NCBI GenBank assembly: GCA_036571765.1
Contig: BROE01000017.1
Span: 4,024,938 to 4,088,937 of the forward strand
From: Plecoglossus altivelis
Lineage: Eukaryota > Chordata > Actinopteri > Osmeriformes > Plecoglossidae
Direction: 5' to 3'
Length of the DNA stretch: 64,000 bases
Positions 47,476 to 57,279 of the stretch are shown here, piece by piece. A model generated the notes under the pieces. It ran no database searches. It was given only the letters and a program-made list of their open reading frames with translations, and had not been told where the DNA came from. How positions within the stretch are numbered: position 1 is the stretch's first letter; every line of letters starts with the position of its first letter. Both the position numbers and the translations under genes were made by a program.

Positions 47476-49880
47476 GGGGAGGAAGGTGACTTGGCTGAGG
47501 GTATTGTATCTTCCTGCTGGTCTGAATCTTATTTTACATATCATTAATTCTGAATTGCTCATAAAAAGGGCTGGAAGCTTATTGATAGGTTTTCAACCTC
47601 ACTTATTTCATGTCTTGTAATACTCGATTAAATTATTCATAAGTCATCACCGTGCTGCCCTGCTTGTGTCATTCTAGCCGCACCGCAGAAGCAACCGAGA
47701 ATGCAAAGCCAAACCGTTGAGCAAGTACGTTTTCGGCTCTGCCATCCATAAAACTCACCAGCCAAGTTATGAATAGAGCAACAGTGTGTTACCCCTCCTG
47801 CATTCTACATCACAAGCTTGTTATCACAGCGCTGACACAAAGATTGCACCTTTGGCTATTTGCAGAGAAACATGTAGATCGAGCGGGATTTAAGTGCTGG
47901 TGGGCGAGACACACTGAATAAGTGCGACATGTCTCTGCCGTTTCTCGCAGGGGGATGGAGCCAGAGACTAGCTGGGGACCATGGATTGCCACAGGAAGTC
48001 ATTTGATGTTGGTGTGGACGTGGGTGATTGGAGTTGATGTCGTCCCCTCCCCCCAAAAAACAACAACAAAAAGTAAGAGGACGGTTCAGATTTGCTTTCA
48101 CAGCCAAATGAAACATATCCCGAAGAACAAACGCAGTGCGGAATGTGTTTGTTTGCTGTCAACTCCAAGTGCATCAGACCTGAAAGTGATCTGATAAATG
48201 AAATACTTACGTAATGAAGCAACCGCAGCCAAATGAAAAGACTTGCATGACATCATTTGCGGCGTGAGCCATCTTTATTTGACAACAATGCCATCTGCTG
48301 TTCCAATATGTCCATACGAAGTAGAGGGGAGTCTGCGATGCTGTTGAACGTTCATCAGAAACGATTCATCTGAATCCTCTCCATCGCAGATCGTGGATGT
48401 CTTGAATCGCAGCAGTAATGACAGGCAAGAAGCTCCAAGGCCGACATCACGTGTAATTCTTCTCGTAGAACAACGTCAGCCATTAACATCCGACGAAGGC
48501 ATGAGCACATGGGGTGAGTGGTGATGTGGTGTGTGAGTCTGTGTGTGGGTGTGAGTTTGTGTGTGTGTGAGTTTGTGTGTGTGTTTGTTGGGGGGGTGGG
48601 AATAGGGTCCATGCCAAACATTGCCTCTGAGCTGGGGTCTGATGAGGACGCGGGGACAGATAAAAACACCATTCATCAGACAGAACCGCCACTGAACAGC
48701 CTTCTGGGAAACAAATCACCCTTCCCAGCATCCACTGCCTTAACTTGCACAGCGAGCACATCTGCACATTGCCTACCTCCTGTCCAAAGAGGCGCTTGGT
48801 AATTACCTACCAAGCAAAACAATGTTCAGTCCACGGCAACATTGATCAGGCCATCTGATTTACTGACCGCATGGCTGTTTTCTGGAGAGCTTTCTTATCG
48901 TTCACGACGTGCAGGTGTTTCATTGTAGAAGTACCTCCACTTTGATTGGAGTGAATTGCATCCCTGGGAAATGGGCACGCCTGATGCTTAAGACAGAGGA
49001 CGGGGGGGGGGTCTCAAGCACAGACAATCTGAAATTCCAACGCCTCTTTCCGGGGATTGATTTCATTTCACAGATTGTCAGTCTTGTGATGCAGCCTGCA
49101 CCTTTGCACTCGTTAAGGTGTCTGTTTTTCGACTGTTAATACTCGTTCGTGTCATTCTTGTACTGTAAGGCACCCATCGTCCCATGCAAACGTATAGAAC
49201 AGAGACTCGGCTGTGATTGGAAATCAAATGAAAACCCCTGTTTGACGCCAAGATACGAAAAAGTCATTTATTACACGTGATGAAACCGCACCCCCCACAC
49301 AAAAAACAAACACCACCGCCACCGCACGTCGTTGCCGTTGCGCCATCGACCGGCGGCTTCACATACGTAACCATTAGCGAGGCACCGGGAACGTCGGCCG
49401 AGAGTCTGTCCTCGCTTCAGCGTTACAACTCGGGGAGCACTTAGAGCCATAACTCATCCAGTTATTCGGCCTCCTCCACCGGTGTTCTGTTTGGAACGAG
49501 GCTATCCATTCTGTTGATTTTGCTGTCATGCCACTCCTTGCAGGGAGACCGGGGAAGGAGCCCATTGACTTATTGATTAGCCTCTGAGAGTGCTGGCTAT
49601 ACGCCTACCTGCAATGAACTCATCCCAGTTGGACTGTTTGGGTAAATAAGGAGGGGAAAGTGGACTCAGATATAAACTAGATGGTCCTTCTTAACAAGAC
49701 ACTTAACAAGACTTCTTAAAAAGACACAGCTCTATTTTGGGGGGGGGGGGGGAAAGAAACGTATTTCATTCTGGAAGTTAGAATCAGAGAGCTTTAGAGC
49801 ACAGCAGACAGACCTAGACTCATTCAGACGCATTCTCTAACCTTGGAATACTTTCAAGAGGGAACAGAAATAAGCATTTT

Positions 49881-49886
49881 TTTAAT
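49881..49886 (-). terminator. candidate ATTAAA poly(A) signal of cchcr1
   Basis: ATTAAA on the minus strand about 50 nt past the cchcr1 stop codon. An AATAAA at 49267-49272 is the alternative if the 3' UTR is longer. Confidence 0.3.
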
Positions 49887-49937
49887 AACGTGCATTCAGT
49901 CCTCGACTTTTTCATTCCGGCTCCAGGTCGTTATGCG

Positions 49938-50059
49938 TCATGTGTCTCTGACCGCCTTCGCCCCGTCGCCCTGCCCCTCCTCCTCGGCAGAGTCCTCGGA
50001 GCTGTCCGCCAGGGAGGAGCGGAGAGCCTGGAGACCTTCCAGCATGCTTAGCAGCGTCT
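49938..50059 (-). CDS. cchcr1: cchcr1 exon 19 (last coding exon and stop)
   Basis: ETLLSMLEGLQALRSSLADS, then SEDSAEEEGQGDGAKAVRDT and TGA. It resembles the human C-terminal SLSVLLDDLQDLSEAI. The acceptor CCTGCCAG is the first of eight near-identical copies in the 45-bp array that starts here. Confidence 0.85.
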
Positions 50060-52514
50060 CTGGCAGGAAACACACAGATACAGGTTTAGCTAGCGGCAGC
50101 GTCTCTGGCAGGAAACACACAGACACAGGTTCAGCTAGCGGCAGTGTTTCTGGAAGGAAACACACAGACACAGGTTCAGCTAGCAACAGCGTCGCTGGCA
50201 GGAAACATACAGACACAGGTTTAGCTAGTGGCAGTGTTTCTGGAAGGAAACACACAGACACAGGTTCAGCTAGCAACAGCGTTGCTGGCAGGAAACACAC
50301 AGATACAGGTTTAGCTAGTGGCAGCGTCTCTGGCAGGAAACACACAGATACAGGTTTAGCTAGCGGCAGTGTCTCTGGCAGGAAACGCTCAGACACAGGA
50401 CAGGGTCAGCTAGCGTCCCAACAATACCACCAGACTGTGTGTGGTGTAGACGGGTGCAGACGGGGATGAAGCAGGGTACCTTTGGGGGCTGGTTTGTCTT
50501 TGCTGGCCAGGCTGGTGCGAGCGATCGTCCCCGGGGGCCTCTCCGGGTCCCCCAGGGCTGCGGAGGTCTGCAGGGCTCTGCTGCGAGCTCTTTTGTATTC
50601 ACTCAGAAGACCTCGTTCACGCACTGTGGCCTGGGGACACATTAACATCAGGTTCCATTTCAATGATATGATTATGAAATCATATCATTGAATTACCCCC
50701 AGATTTCTACTTTAAATATGAATTGAGACAGTTGAGAGAGGCAGGAAAGCGTGGGGAGAGTGGGGGGAAGACGTGCAGAAAATGGCACCCCCAAAATATA
50801 CAACAGCTCAGACAGTAGCCTCACGACCCGTCAAGCCCTCTTCACCAGTAGCAGGTTTTTGTCCTTGTCCGTTTCTCGCAGTCGTCTCTGCAGCTCCAGG
50901 ATTTCCCTGTCGTTGTGCTCCTTCTGCAGCCGCTGGGTCTCTCTCTCCTGCTCCCGCTCTCTCTCTGCATGTCTCTCCACCTGGCGCAGAGCCACGACTG
51001 CAAGAGACCACGCTTCCACATCAGCTGTCCCGCCTTTTAGATACGAAATCAAAACCCTTATACCCTCCCTCCCATCCCTCAAATAGATGTTTTTCCCCAG
51101 AATTCTCTTCCATCCTACCCTTGCCCTATCCTATTGCCCTATAGGGCTCCGTGTCGAGTCCCCTACCTGCTTTGGAGTGCTCCCTCCTGGCCGTATTGAG
51201 CTGGGTCTCCATCTCCCTCAGTTGCCGGGTGCAGCGTTCCTCCGCGTCAGACAGCGCTGGAGGGACCGAGAGAAGAAGACGACGAGGTGGCGAACATAAG
51301 CAAAGTACAACTTTATTTCTTCCCCATATGGGGAAGTTGTGCAGCAACAGCTTGCTGATTCTCCAGCATCATGGGAGGTGCAGCCCAGGTGTCCTGTCCC
51401 AGCTGAGGACCTGAATATCTAATGGGGAGTGAAAGCTACTCAGATCCCCCGCTGACTGGAGAGTCCAGCTGTGTGCGGTCAGGACAAGGTAGGCCTGAGC
51501 CTGTTTAAGAGGCCACGGGTGTATTTCTGCATCAAGACATTGGATATGCCTTCCATATACTAACCCTCACGCCCAAGTTCTGCTCTGCCCAGGGAAGTCC
51601 AACTCCATGCAGCGCATACATTCTACAGGCTAGACCCCCACAGCATGTGTAGAACTGATATATTTCTTTTTTAGGGGGATGAAAAAAAAGTCTCTCTTTT
51701 TTGGGTAAGTTAAAGTAACTGGTAAACCACCTCGTTCGCCGTCTTGGCGCTGGCTGAGCAGCTGCCCGCGGAGCTCCTCCAGATGGAGGCTGCCCTCCTC
51801 CAGCTGTGTGCGGGCCTCCCGCAGCCTCTGCTGGGCCTCCTCCCGGCCGGCGACCGCCTCCTGGGTCTCCAGCCTGCCCTGCTCCGCGGCCCCGCTCAGC
51901 TGCCTCACCTGGGCCTCGACTGGTGGTAAAAACACGAATCACTGCCTCCTGGATACGGGGGTCGGTTCGGCTCTGATCTACAAGACGAGACGCGTGAACT
52001 CACGCTGCTGGCGGAGGTCAGCGAGGGCGTTCTGTATGAGGTCCGGGGTCCTCTTCAGCTCCTGCGCCAGCTTGTCTCTCTCCTCGCTCACCAGGGCCAG
52101 CTCTGCCTGGAGGTCTCTGAGACGGCTCCTGCGAGGAAGAGACAAAGGAGAGGACGTCCTACCGAGGGCTTCCAGTGACAGAGCCGGCAGGGGAGAGAGA
52201 GATATAGACACCATGCGGAGAGAACGGGCACCCGTCTCCTGTTTGACCGGAAGGCTTGTGGTCGTACCCTTCAGAGGCGACGTTGGTCGGCTTGGTAGCC
52301 TGCTGCTGTATCATCCATAGGGCCTCCTTTCTCATCATCAGCCCTGTAACACAACAGTGTGTGGAGTGAGTGTGAGAGAAAAAAGAGAAAGTGTATGTGT
52401 GAGAAAGTGTGTGTGTGTGTGTGTATGAGAGAGAAAGTGTGTGTGTGAGAGAAAGTGTGTGTGACAGAAATAGAGAAAGTGTGTGCGAGAGAGGAAATGT
52501 GTGTGTGAGCGAGA

Positions 52515-52554
<40 letters not shown>

Positions 52555-52775
52555 AAGTGTGCGTGTATGAGAAAGTGTGTGTGTGAGAGAAAGTGTGTGT
52601 GACAGAAATAGAGAATGTGTGTGCGAGAGAGAAAATGTGTGTGTGAGCGAGAAAGTGTGTGTGTGTGTGACAGAGAGAAAGTGTGTGTGAGAGAAAGTGT
52701 GTGAGAGAGAGAGAATGTCTGTGTGTGCAAGAGAGAGAAAGTGTGTGAGAAAAAGAGAAAGGTGTGTATGAGAAA

Positions 52776-52813
<38 letters not shown>

Positions 52814-55800
52814 AAGTGTGTGAGTGCAAGAGTGTGTGAGAGAAAAAGAGAATGGTGTGTATGAGAAAGTGTGTGTGTGTGAGAGAAAGTGTGTGTAAGA
52901 GAGAAATTGAGAAAGTGTGTGCGAGAGAGAAATAGAGAAAGTGTGTGCGAGAAAGAGGAAGGTGTGTGTATATGAGAGACAGAGAGAGTAAGAGATGGAG
53001 CAAAAAAGTCAAAGAGTGTGTGTGTGTGTGTGTGTGTGTTGATGCAAACTGAGCATAGTGATTCAAAACGCCATCAACTCCAATTATTAATCCAAATCAA
53101 ATGTGTTGCTTGACATAGGTCAGTGCCTTGGATTGTGTCCACCCTTCTCTTGGCAAAGGTGAGTCTCTGGCTGTGATTGTTTAGGCGTGACTGGGCGCTC
53201 TCTACCTCAGCAAGCTTGGCCTCAAACACTAGGCTGAATCTGTGAAAAGGAGAACTGGTGCTTTAAAACAAACATTCACCGGGCTTCATAGTTAGATAAT
53301 GGTTCTCAACCCTGATCTTAAAAGGACCCTTCTGTCCTGTATGTTCTAGATGTTTCCCTGCTCCAACACACCTGATTCTATCGAATGGCTCGTTATCTAG
53401 CGCTGGAGGAGCCTGCTAACGAGCATTCATTAGAATCAGGTGTGTCGGAGCAGGGAAATATTCTACAACATGCAGGACATGGAGTCACTGAGGACCAGGG
53501 TTGAGAACCACTGAGCTGTAAGGAGAGTGTTCCCGACCACTTCAACCCAATAACTCTGAAATTCAGCAGTAATGGGACAGGGTTCATGAATAACAGTTAG
53601 AGGGAACAGCGGCAATATTGGAACTGTGTTCTCTGACCTCTGGACGCCCTCTGTCACGGAGCTCAGTCTGGTTCCTGCCTCTTGGCAACGAGCCTTCAGC
53701 TCTGCGTTTTCACTCCGAGTCCTGGCTAAGTCCTGCTCAGCCACCTGCAGACACAAACAGACACGAGACATTTCCCATCCAGCGTCTCCCGTTAGCGGTA
53801 TCAACTTGATGACCTTAGACTTAATATCCTTTTCAAATGCCAGTCTGGGCGCAATCTCCTCGCTGCCTCAGGGTGTCTTCCTCCGCCTTTTGCCAATCTT
53901 GAACTAATCCTATTATCAATCGCATAATCAATTACCGAAGACCTGACTGGGAACTTGTGTCTGTTTCAAAATGGGAGGCAAACAGGTAAAACAGCGCCCC
54001 CTGCAGGCTGAAAACTGCCAAAAAGGGGGCAGAGGAACCTCAAGGGGGCTGGGAAGCTGACGGACCTGCCTGGCCACCTTCTCCAGGTGCAGCTGGGCTT
54101 CCCGGTCCTGCAGGCTGTGCTGGAGCACGCAGGCCTGGTTCTTCTCCTCTTTCACCTGCCGCTCCAGAGACGACATCTGGACGGGACGAAACCGTTGAAT
54201 CTCGAGGGAAAACGACACGGATGGCTTACGTCAACCGATAACAGCATCCCGGCAGAAGTTCCTCACCGTACGTCATAGAATAAACATACATTTTAACGTA
54301 CCAATGGATTTGAATATTGATACACCGACAATGAATGAAATGAATGGCTGCTTATAATGCCATTCAAACGACGTACCGCTGAGCGTAACGTCTCCTTTTC
54401 TCCTCTCGTCTCCAAGTCCTTCGCCCGGAGCTGGACCAACAACGTGAAGACCTTCTCCCTCCAGCACCGTAGCACCCTGGCTCCCTTCGAAGAGCCCTTG
54501 AACGGCGGCTCCGACCCGGCCTGCGAACGCACACCACGACCCACCTCAAAGACTGCAGCCGCTCCGTATCAAATGCGTTTTGCCTCCATGACGCCGAAGC
54601 GACGTGGGCGCTAAGAGGTTTGAGTGTTTGTTCACCTTCTCCATCATGTCCTCCTCTTGCAGAGCTAATATGTCGTTCGCAGAATTGAGTCTAACGGTCA
54701 GTAGTTCTGTTGTCACCTTCAGAGCTTCCTTCTCGCTTTGCAGCCTCTACCAAACCATACGTATAAAAAGACAAAACAATTGAAGTCGTAAAACACTATC
54801 AGTCTCCTAAAGACTCGCAAGAAATACTTGTAGAAAATACCGGACCTCTAATAAAGACATTTCCTTGCGGAAGAAGCGACTATCAGGTTGGTTAAGTGCA
54901 GTCTTGGACCATAAGTATTACAACTTCTCACCTGAATCGTTTCTGTCCATTTATCCTCCTCTCCTTTCTCAGGGGAAAGTTCCCCGATGTAATTTCTCAG
55001 ACTCTGCAGTGTGGCCGACTGGGCCTCAAAATCATTTCCCATTTGTCTGTAACAGAAAACAAGTCCATCACCGAAAGTGTGCTCTGCACATACAGTGGAG
55101 CCACAGACCCTATAAATCAAATTTAGATGTAGTAGATTTTTCAAAGGGCTCTTTGAGGTTTAGCTTCCCATAATATCGCGGCAGATTGTATCAGCGATCG
55201 TTCGGCTGCGCTTCACTTTCAATCTTTTTTTTTTTCTCTCGTTTTTTTCTCTCTCTCTTTTCAATACGCTCTCTTTATCAAACTGAGCACCTGAGTTGCT
55301 GGTTCAGCCCATCTCTTTCTGCCGACACCTCCAGGAGACAGCTCCTCAGCTGAGTCAGGTCTGTTGTCAGGACACACAGTTTGGCCTGCAGCTCCGAGTT
55401 GGTTTGGCACACCAAAGCCATCTCTGTACTATGGGTTGAAGTCAACTGCTGCAACTGTTGAAAACAGACAAGTGAGGAAACACGTCTACTTTAACCTCCA
55501 GAACGGTTTGTTTTGGTGATGGGTTGGGAACTTCTGGGTTTTTCTGTTGATCTGAAACTCAGCCCCAGGGGGGAGGAGGGGGGAGGAGGAGGGAGGAGGG
55601 GGGGGGGGGGGGGGGGGGGGGGGCGTTTTCCCACCTCCGTTTCCTGTCTCCTCTCCAGCTCCTCCAGTTGCTGCCTCAGTTTGGAGGCGTGCTCGCTGGC
55701 CTCGGCCTCGGCCTCCACGGTCAGCCTCTGAGCCTCCAGCCTGCTCCGCTCCACCTCCCTGTTCAGCCGCTCCACCTCCTCGCCCGACTCCCTCTCCAGC

Positions 55801-57279
55801 CTCCCCAGCTGATACGCAGCCACGAGCGGGCAGCGGCAGTGCCAGGTCCGGAGGGGGGGGGGGGGGGGGGAGGAGGAGGGGGAGAAAACTGAATTAGCCG
55901 GTACCTTGAGGCTGTGATTTGATTCATCTCAAGCTTGTCTTGCCTGGTTGCTTTACCTTTAGAGTAATGAGGAGCTACGCTACAGGCTAGCGTTAATATT
56001 CATTGGCCCATTAATACTTTGATGGCTGGTGGAAAAGGCCCGAATCGATGGGCCGCAACATTTGACACTGCACAGCTGTTTACCTGAGCGCTGACTCTCT
56101 CCTTTTCTTCCCTCTTCAGACTGAGTTCCGCACTAATGATACTTAGCTCAGTCTTGGTCTTGCATAACTCCTCACGCACTGCCTCCATTTCAAGGCTCTG
56201 CCTGCCAAAGCAAAGGCGGGGGAGAGCGGGGGACAGGGGGGGGGGGGCGCAGTGCAAAACATTAAGAACCATTTGGAAGACAGCAGAACCCACGGATTAG
56301 CTTGCCCTTCCTGATCTCAGAGGGCACGTAACATTTCAGTCAACAGGCAATGTCTAACTTCTGTGATTGTGGAACACTCCACACTACAAGGGGGGGGGGG
56401 AGGGGGGAGGCATGTTATTTTTGGATTAGCTTCGAACATGTATACCACATGCCATGTACCTGTTCAGGTAACTTTCCTTATCTCGCATCTCTTCCCTCTG
56501 CCTCCCCGCAGCCTCTCTCAGAGCCTCCACCTGCCCCCTGAGTCTCTCGGATTCAGCCCTCAGCCTCTCCATGTCCAGCCTCCACTCTGTCTCCCACCTC
56601 GGCGTGTCGCCCCTCTCCCCAGACCTGTGACTTGCGATGGACACAACAACACGTCAGGTAGCCCGTCTCTGCGCATTTTGCTGCTGAATAAAGATCGCAC
56701 AGACGGGTCAGAGAATCAAGAGAAACAGCCACCTAGTTGCACAGTCACCCGTAACATTCCCCCTTCTTGATCCATCTCGTTGTAGCATCATAATTCTCTG
56801 GTTTTCCTTGCGCAATTCGAGGATTTCCTGTTTGGCCTGGTTGATGGCAAGCCATGGATCCATTGTTTGTGTTGTTGGAGCAAGATTTACCCACGTGAGC
56901 GGTGTTGACCCAGGTCCCCCTGTGACACCTGGCACCGCGACGGAGGTAGACTTAGAGCTTGCTGTGAAATGGGATGGGGTCATCAAGTCCTTGTGATCAG
57001 GCACTAGGTAACAATATAAAGAGGCACAAGTTAGTTGCAAATCCTGCAAATGTTATCGCTTGAAGTACACATCTGAGCGCGACAGTGTTAAGTATATAAA
57101 CCACACATCAATGGGCAGTTAGCTCGCTAGCATTTCAGATCGTTAGCACCATAGATTAGCACTAATATTAGCTTGCTAGCCAAGTACATTATATCGTTTA
57201 AAGTTTACTTACTTGTTGCGGTTGACGCTACAAAATCACAAGGAGCATTGAGTTTTTCATTTGCATTATGTCTCTCCAT
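49938..57279 (-). CDS. cchcr1: cchcr1, coiled-coil alpha-helical rod protein 1 (complete, 19 coding exons)
   Basis: Coiled-coil protein of centrosomes and mRNA processing bodies; in human it lies in the psoriasis-linked PSORS1 region. Nineteen exons join in phase to 862 codons plus a stop (human isoforms are about 780-870 residues). After a Pro/Ser/Thr-rich N-terminus of about 90 residues the protein is almost continuous heptad-type helix rich in Glu, Gln, Arg and Leu. Recognition rests on CWREKVFTLLVQLRAKDLE (human RWREKVFALMVQLKAQELE), NYIGELSPE, ILALQEED, RRVDTIQG, TARREHSKAVVALRQVERHA and the C-terminal LLSMLEGLQALRSSL, all in the order of human CCHCR1. Introns are mostly 100-500 bp. Two points are odd. 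Intron 12 has no consensus GT donor at the homologous place, and the last acceptor is embedded in a 45-bp minisatellite. Transcription is away from nlgn3 and in the same direction as gria3. Confidence 0.92.
50054..50414. repeat. 45-bp minisatellite carrying the terminal cchcr1 splice acceptor
   Basis: Seven full units and one partial unit start at 50054, 50099, 50144, 50189, 50234, 50279, 50324 and 50369. On the minus strand each holds TGTGTTTCCTGCCAG (or TTTCCTTCCAG), a pyrimidine tract plus CAG. The exon 19 acceptor is the copy in the first unit. Minus-strand translation in the exon 19 frame is open across all units as a 15-residue repeat (core PLAKPVSVCFLPETL). An in-frame TGA at 50406-50408 closes the frame beyond the last unit. 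Confidence 0.95.
50480..50630 (-). CDS. cchcr1: cchcr1 exon 18
   Basis: 151 bp, ATVRERGLLSEYKRARSRAL to ASKDKPAPK, where the coiled coil ends. Its acceptor (CCCCAG) is preceded about 30-60 nt upstream by a perfect hairpin. The donor is GTACCC. Confidence 0.88.
50659..50692. other. perfect intronic hairpin (15-bp stem, 4-nt loop)
   Basis: Arms 50659-50673 and 50678-50692 are exact reverse complements (core CAATGATATGATT). It sits in cchcr1 intron 17, 29-62 nt before the exon 18 acceptor, where the branch point is expected. Confidence 0.9.
50846..50997 (-). CDS. cchcr1: cchcr1 exon 17
   Basis: 152 bp, VVALRQVERHAEREREQERE to LRETDKDKNLLL, matching human VVSLRQIQRRA through RDKNLML. The acceptor is CTTGCAG and the donor GTGAAG. 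Confidence 0.92.
51167..51256 (-). CDS. cchcr1: cchcr1 exon 16
   Basis: 90 bp, ALSDAEERCTRQLREMETQL then NTARREHSKA, the counterpart of human RRLNEARREHAKA. The acceptor is CCTCCAG and the donor GTAGGG. Confidence 0.92.
51257..51730 (-). other. cchcr1 intron 15
   Basis: A 474-bp intron. No repeat or exon was recognised. Confidence 0.75.
51731..51919 (-). CDS. cchcr1: cchcr1 exon 15
   Basis: 189 bp of coiled coil from EAQVRQLSGAAEQGRLETQE to LRGQLLSQRQDGER, with acceptor ACCACCAG and donor GTGGTT. Confidence 0.9.
52004..52128 (-). CDS. cchcr1: cchcr1 exon 14
   Basis: 125 bp, SRLRDLQAELALVSEERDKL to NALADLRQQ. It parallels human LELQQLREERNRLDAELQ. The acceptor is CTCGCAG and the donor GTGAGT. 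Confidence 0.9.
52268..52343 (-). CDS. cchcr1: cchcr1 exon 13
   Basis: 76 bp, LMMRKEALWMIQQQATKPTN then VASEG. The acceptor is TGTTACAG and the donor GTACGA. Confidence 0.82.
52344..53126 (-). other. cchcr1 intron 12, mostly TG/GAGAAAG repeat
   Basis: The region 52370-53040 is a degenerate array of GTGTGTGAGAGAAAGTGTG-type units. On the transcript this is (CA)n and CTCTTTC, a possible splicing-factor binding platform. The rest is unremarkable. Confidence 0.85.
53127..53239 (-). CDS. cchcr1: cchcr1 exon 12 (3' end uncertain)
   Basis: FSLVFEAKLAEVESAQSRL to RLTFAKRRVDTIQ. Human homology (TIRGL) puts the end at 53127, which would need a GC donor (AAG|GCACTG). The nearest phase-compatible GT (TAT|GTCAAG) is at 53115 and would add four residues. 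The acceptor is TTTTCACAG. Confidence 0.75.
53297..53513. mobile_element. fold-back MITE, probably hAT-type
   Basis: The two ends are near-perfect inverted repeats (TGGTTCTCAACCCTG ... CAGGGTTGAGAACCACTG). Similarity continues inward on both arms through TTTCCCTGCTCC and ACACACCTGATTCTA, so the whole 217 bp can fold back. Ends of the CAGTGGTTCTCAA kind are common in fish hAT-derived MITEs. No clear 8-bp target duplication remains. It lies in cchcr1 intron 11 and has no coding capacity. Confidence 0.75.
53638..53744 (-). CDS. cchcr1: cchcr1 exon 11
   Basis: 107 bp, VAEQDLARTRSENAELKARC to LSSVTEGVQ, with acceptor GTCTGCAG and donor GTCAGA. Confidence 0.88.
53745..54065 (-). other. cchcr1 intron 10
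   Basis: A 321-bp intron without recognised content. Confidence 0.75.
54066..54176 (-). CDS. cchcr1: cchcr1 exon 10
   Basis: 111 bp, MSSLERQVKEEKNQACVLQH then SLQDREAQLHLEKVARQ. It parallels human QAILQRSLQDKAAEVEVER. The acceptor is GTCCAG and the donor GTCCGT. Confidence 0.9.
54377..54544 (-). CDS. cchcr1: cchcr1 exon 9
   Basis: 168 bp with the diagnostic CWREKVFTLLVQLRAKDLE. The acceptor is the unusual TTTGAG, the only one that keeps phase 0. The donor is GTACGT. Confidence 0.9.
54636..54746 (-). CDS. cchcr1: cchcr1 exon 8
   Basis: 111 bp, RLQSEKEALKVTTELLTVRL then NSANDILALQEEDMMEK. It parallels human ATAELLQVRVQSLTHILALQ. The acceptor is TTGGTAG and the donor GTGAAC. Confidence 0.9.
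54932..55046 (-). CDS. cchcr1: cchcr1 exon 7
   Basis: 115 bp, QMGNDFEAQSATLQSLRNYI then GELSPEKGEEDKWTETIQ. It corresponds to the VENLRKYVGEQVPSE region of human CCHCR1. The donor is GTGAGA. Confidence 0.9.
55291..55454 (-). CDS. cchcr1: cchcr1 exon 6
   Basis: 164 bp, LQQLTSTHSTEMALVCQTNS to SAERDGLNQQL. The acceptor is TTTCAACAG and the donor GTGCTC. The exon has no convenient ATG and was found by reading the minus strand. Confidence 0.85.
55563..55623. repeat. GGA-rich tract ending in G26
   Basis: GGGAGGA units pass into 26 consecutive G at 55598-55623, so C26 on the cchcr1 transcript, 12 nt after the exon 5 donor. Confidence 0.9.
55635..55808 (-). CDS. cchcr1: cchcr1 exon 5
   Basis: 174 bp, phase 0 to 0: LGRLERESGEEVERLNREVE to LEELERRQETE. 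Poly-G runs lie on both sides (G18 at 55853-55870, G26 at 55598-55623). The second begins 12 bp from its donor. Confidence 0.87.
56084..56201 (-). CDS. cchcr1: cchcr1 exon 4
   Basis: 118 bp, including SLEMEAVREELCKTKTELS and ending ERVSAQ. The acceptor is TTGGCAG and the donor GTAAAC. Confidence 0.87.
56460..56624 (-). CDS. cchcr1: cchcr1 exon 3
   Basis: 165 bp of coiled coil, including MERLRAESERLRGQVEALRE. The acceptor is GTCACAG and the donor GTACAT. Only one reading phase is free of stops. Confidence 0.85.
56733..57003 (-). CDS. cchcr1: cchcr1 exon 2
   Basis: Codes for PDHKDLMTPSHF, a Ser/Thr/Pro-rich stretch, then PWLAINQAKQEILELRKENQ, where the helix begins. The 3' end was chosen by phase: only AG|GTGGCT gives the two-base remainder that exon 3 needs. 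271 bp. Confidence 0.8.
57213..57279 (-). CDS. cchcr1: cchcr1 coding exon 1
   Basis: Starts MERHNANEKLNAPCDFVAST. 67 bp, ends phase 1, with strong donor GTAAGT. The start is the only in-frame ATG preceding a good donor. Confidence 0.8.

Larger units (their letters stand above)
39341..49266. other. intergenic region between gria3 and cchcr1
   Basis: About 10 kb without a supportable gene. It contains the 36-bp minisatellite, the (AC)n array and the GGCA array listed separately. The stretches 42000-47000 and 47500-49260 look like ordinary noncoding fish sequence. A hydrophobic 107-codon minus-strand frame at 44971-45294 has no recognisable relatives and no splice context. Confidence 0.65.

Noticed and set aside
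46987..47562. 191-codon Cys/Leu/Pro/Ala-rich minus-strand open frame
   Set aside because: It is a translation of the GGCA tetranucleotide array.
52338..53066. 242-codon His/Thr/Ser/Leu-rich minus-strand open frame
   Set aside because: It is repeat sequence inside cchcr1 intron 12.
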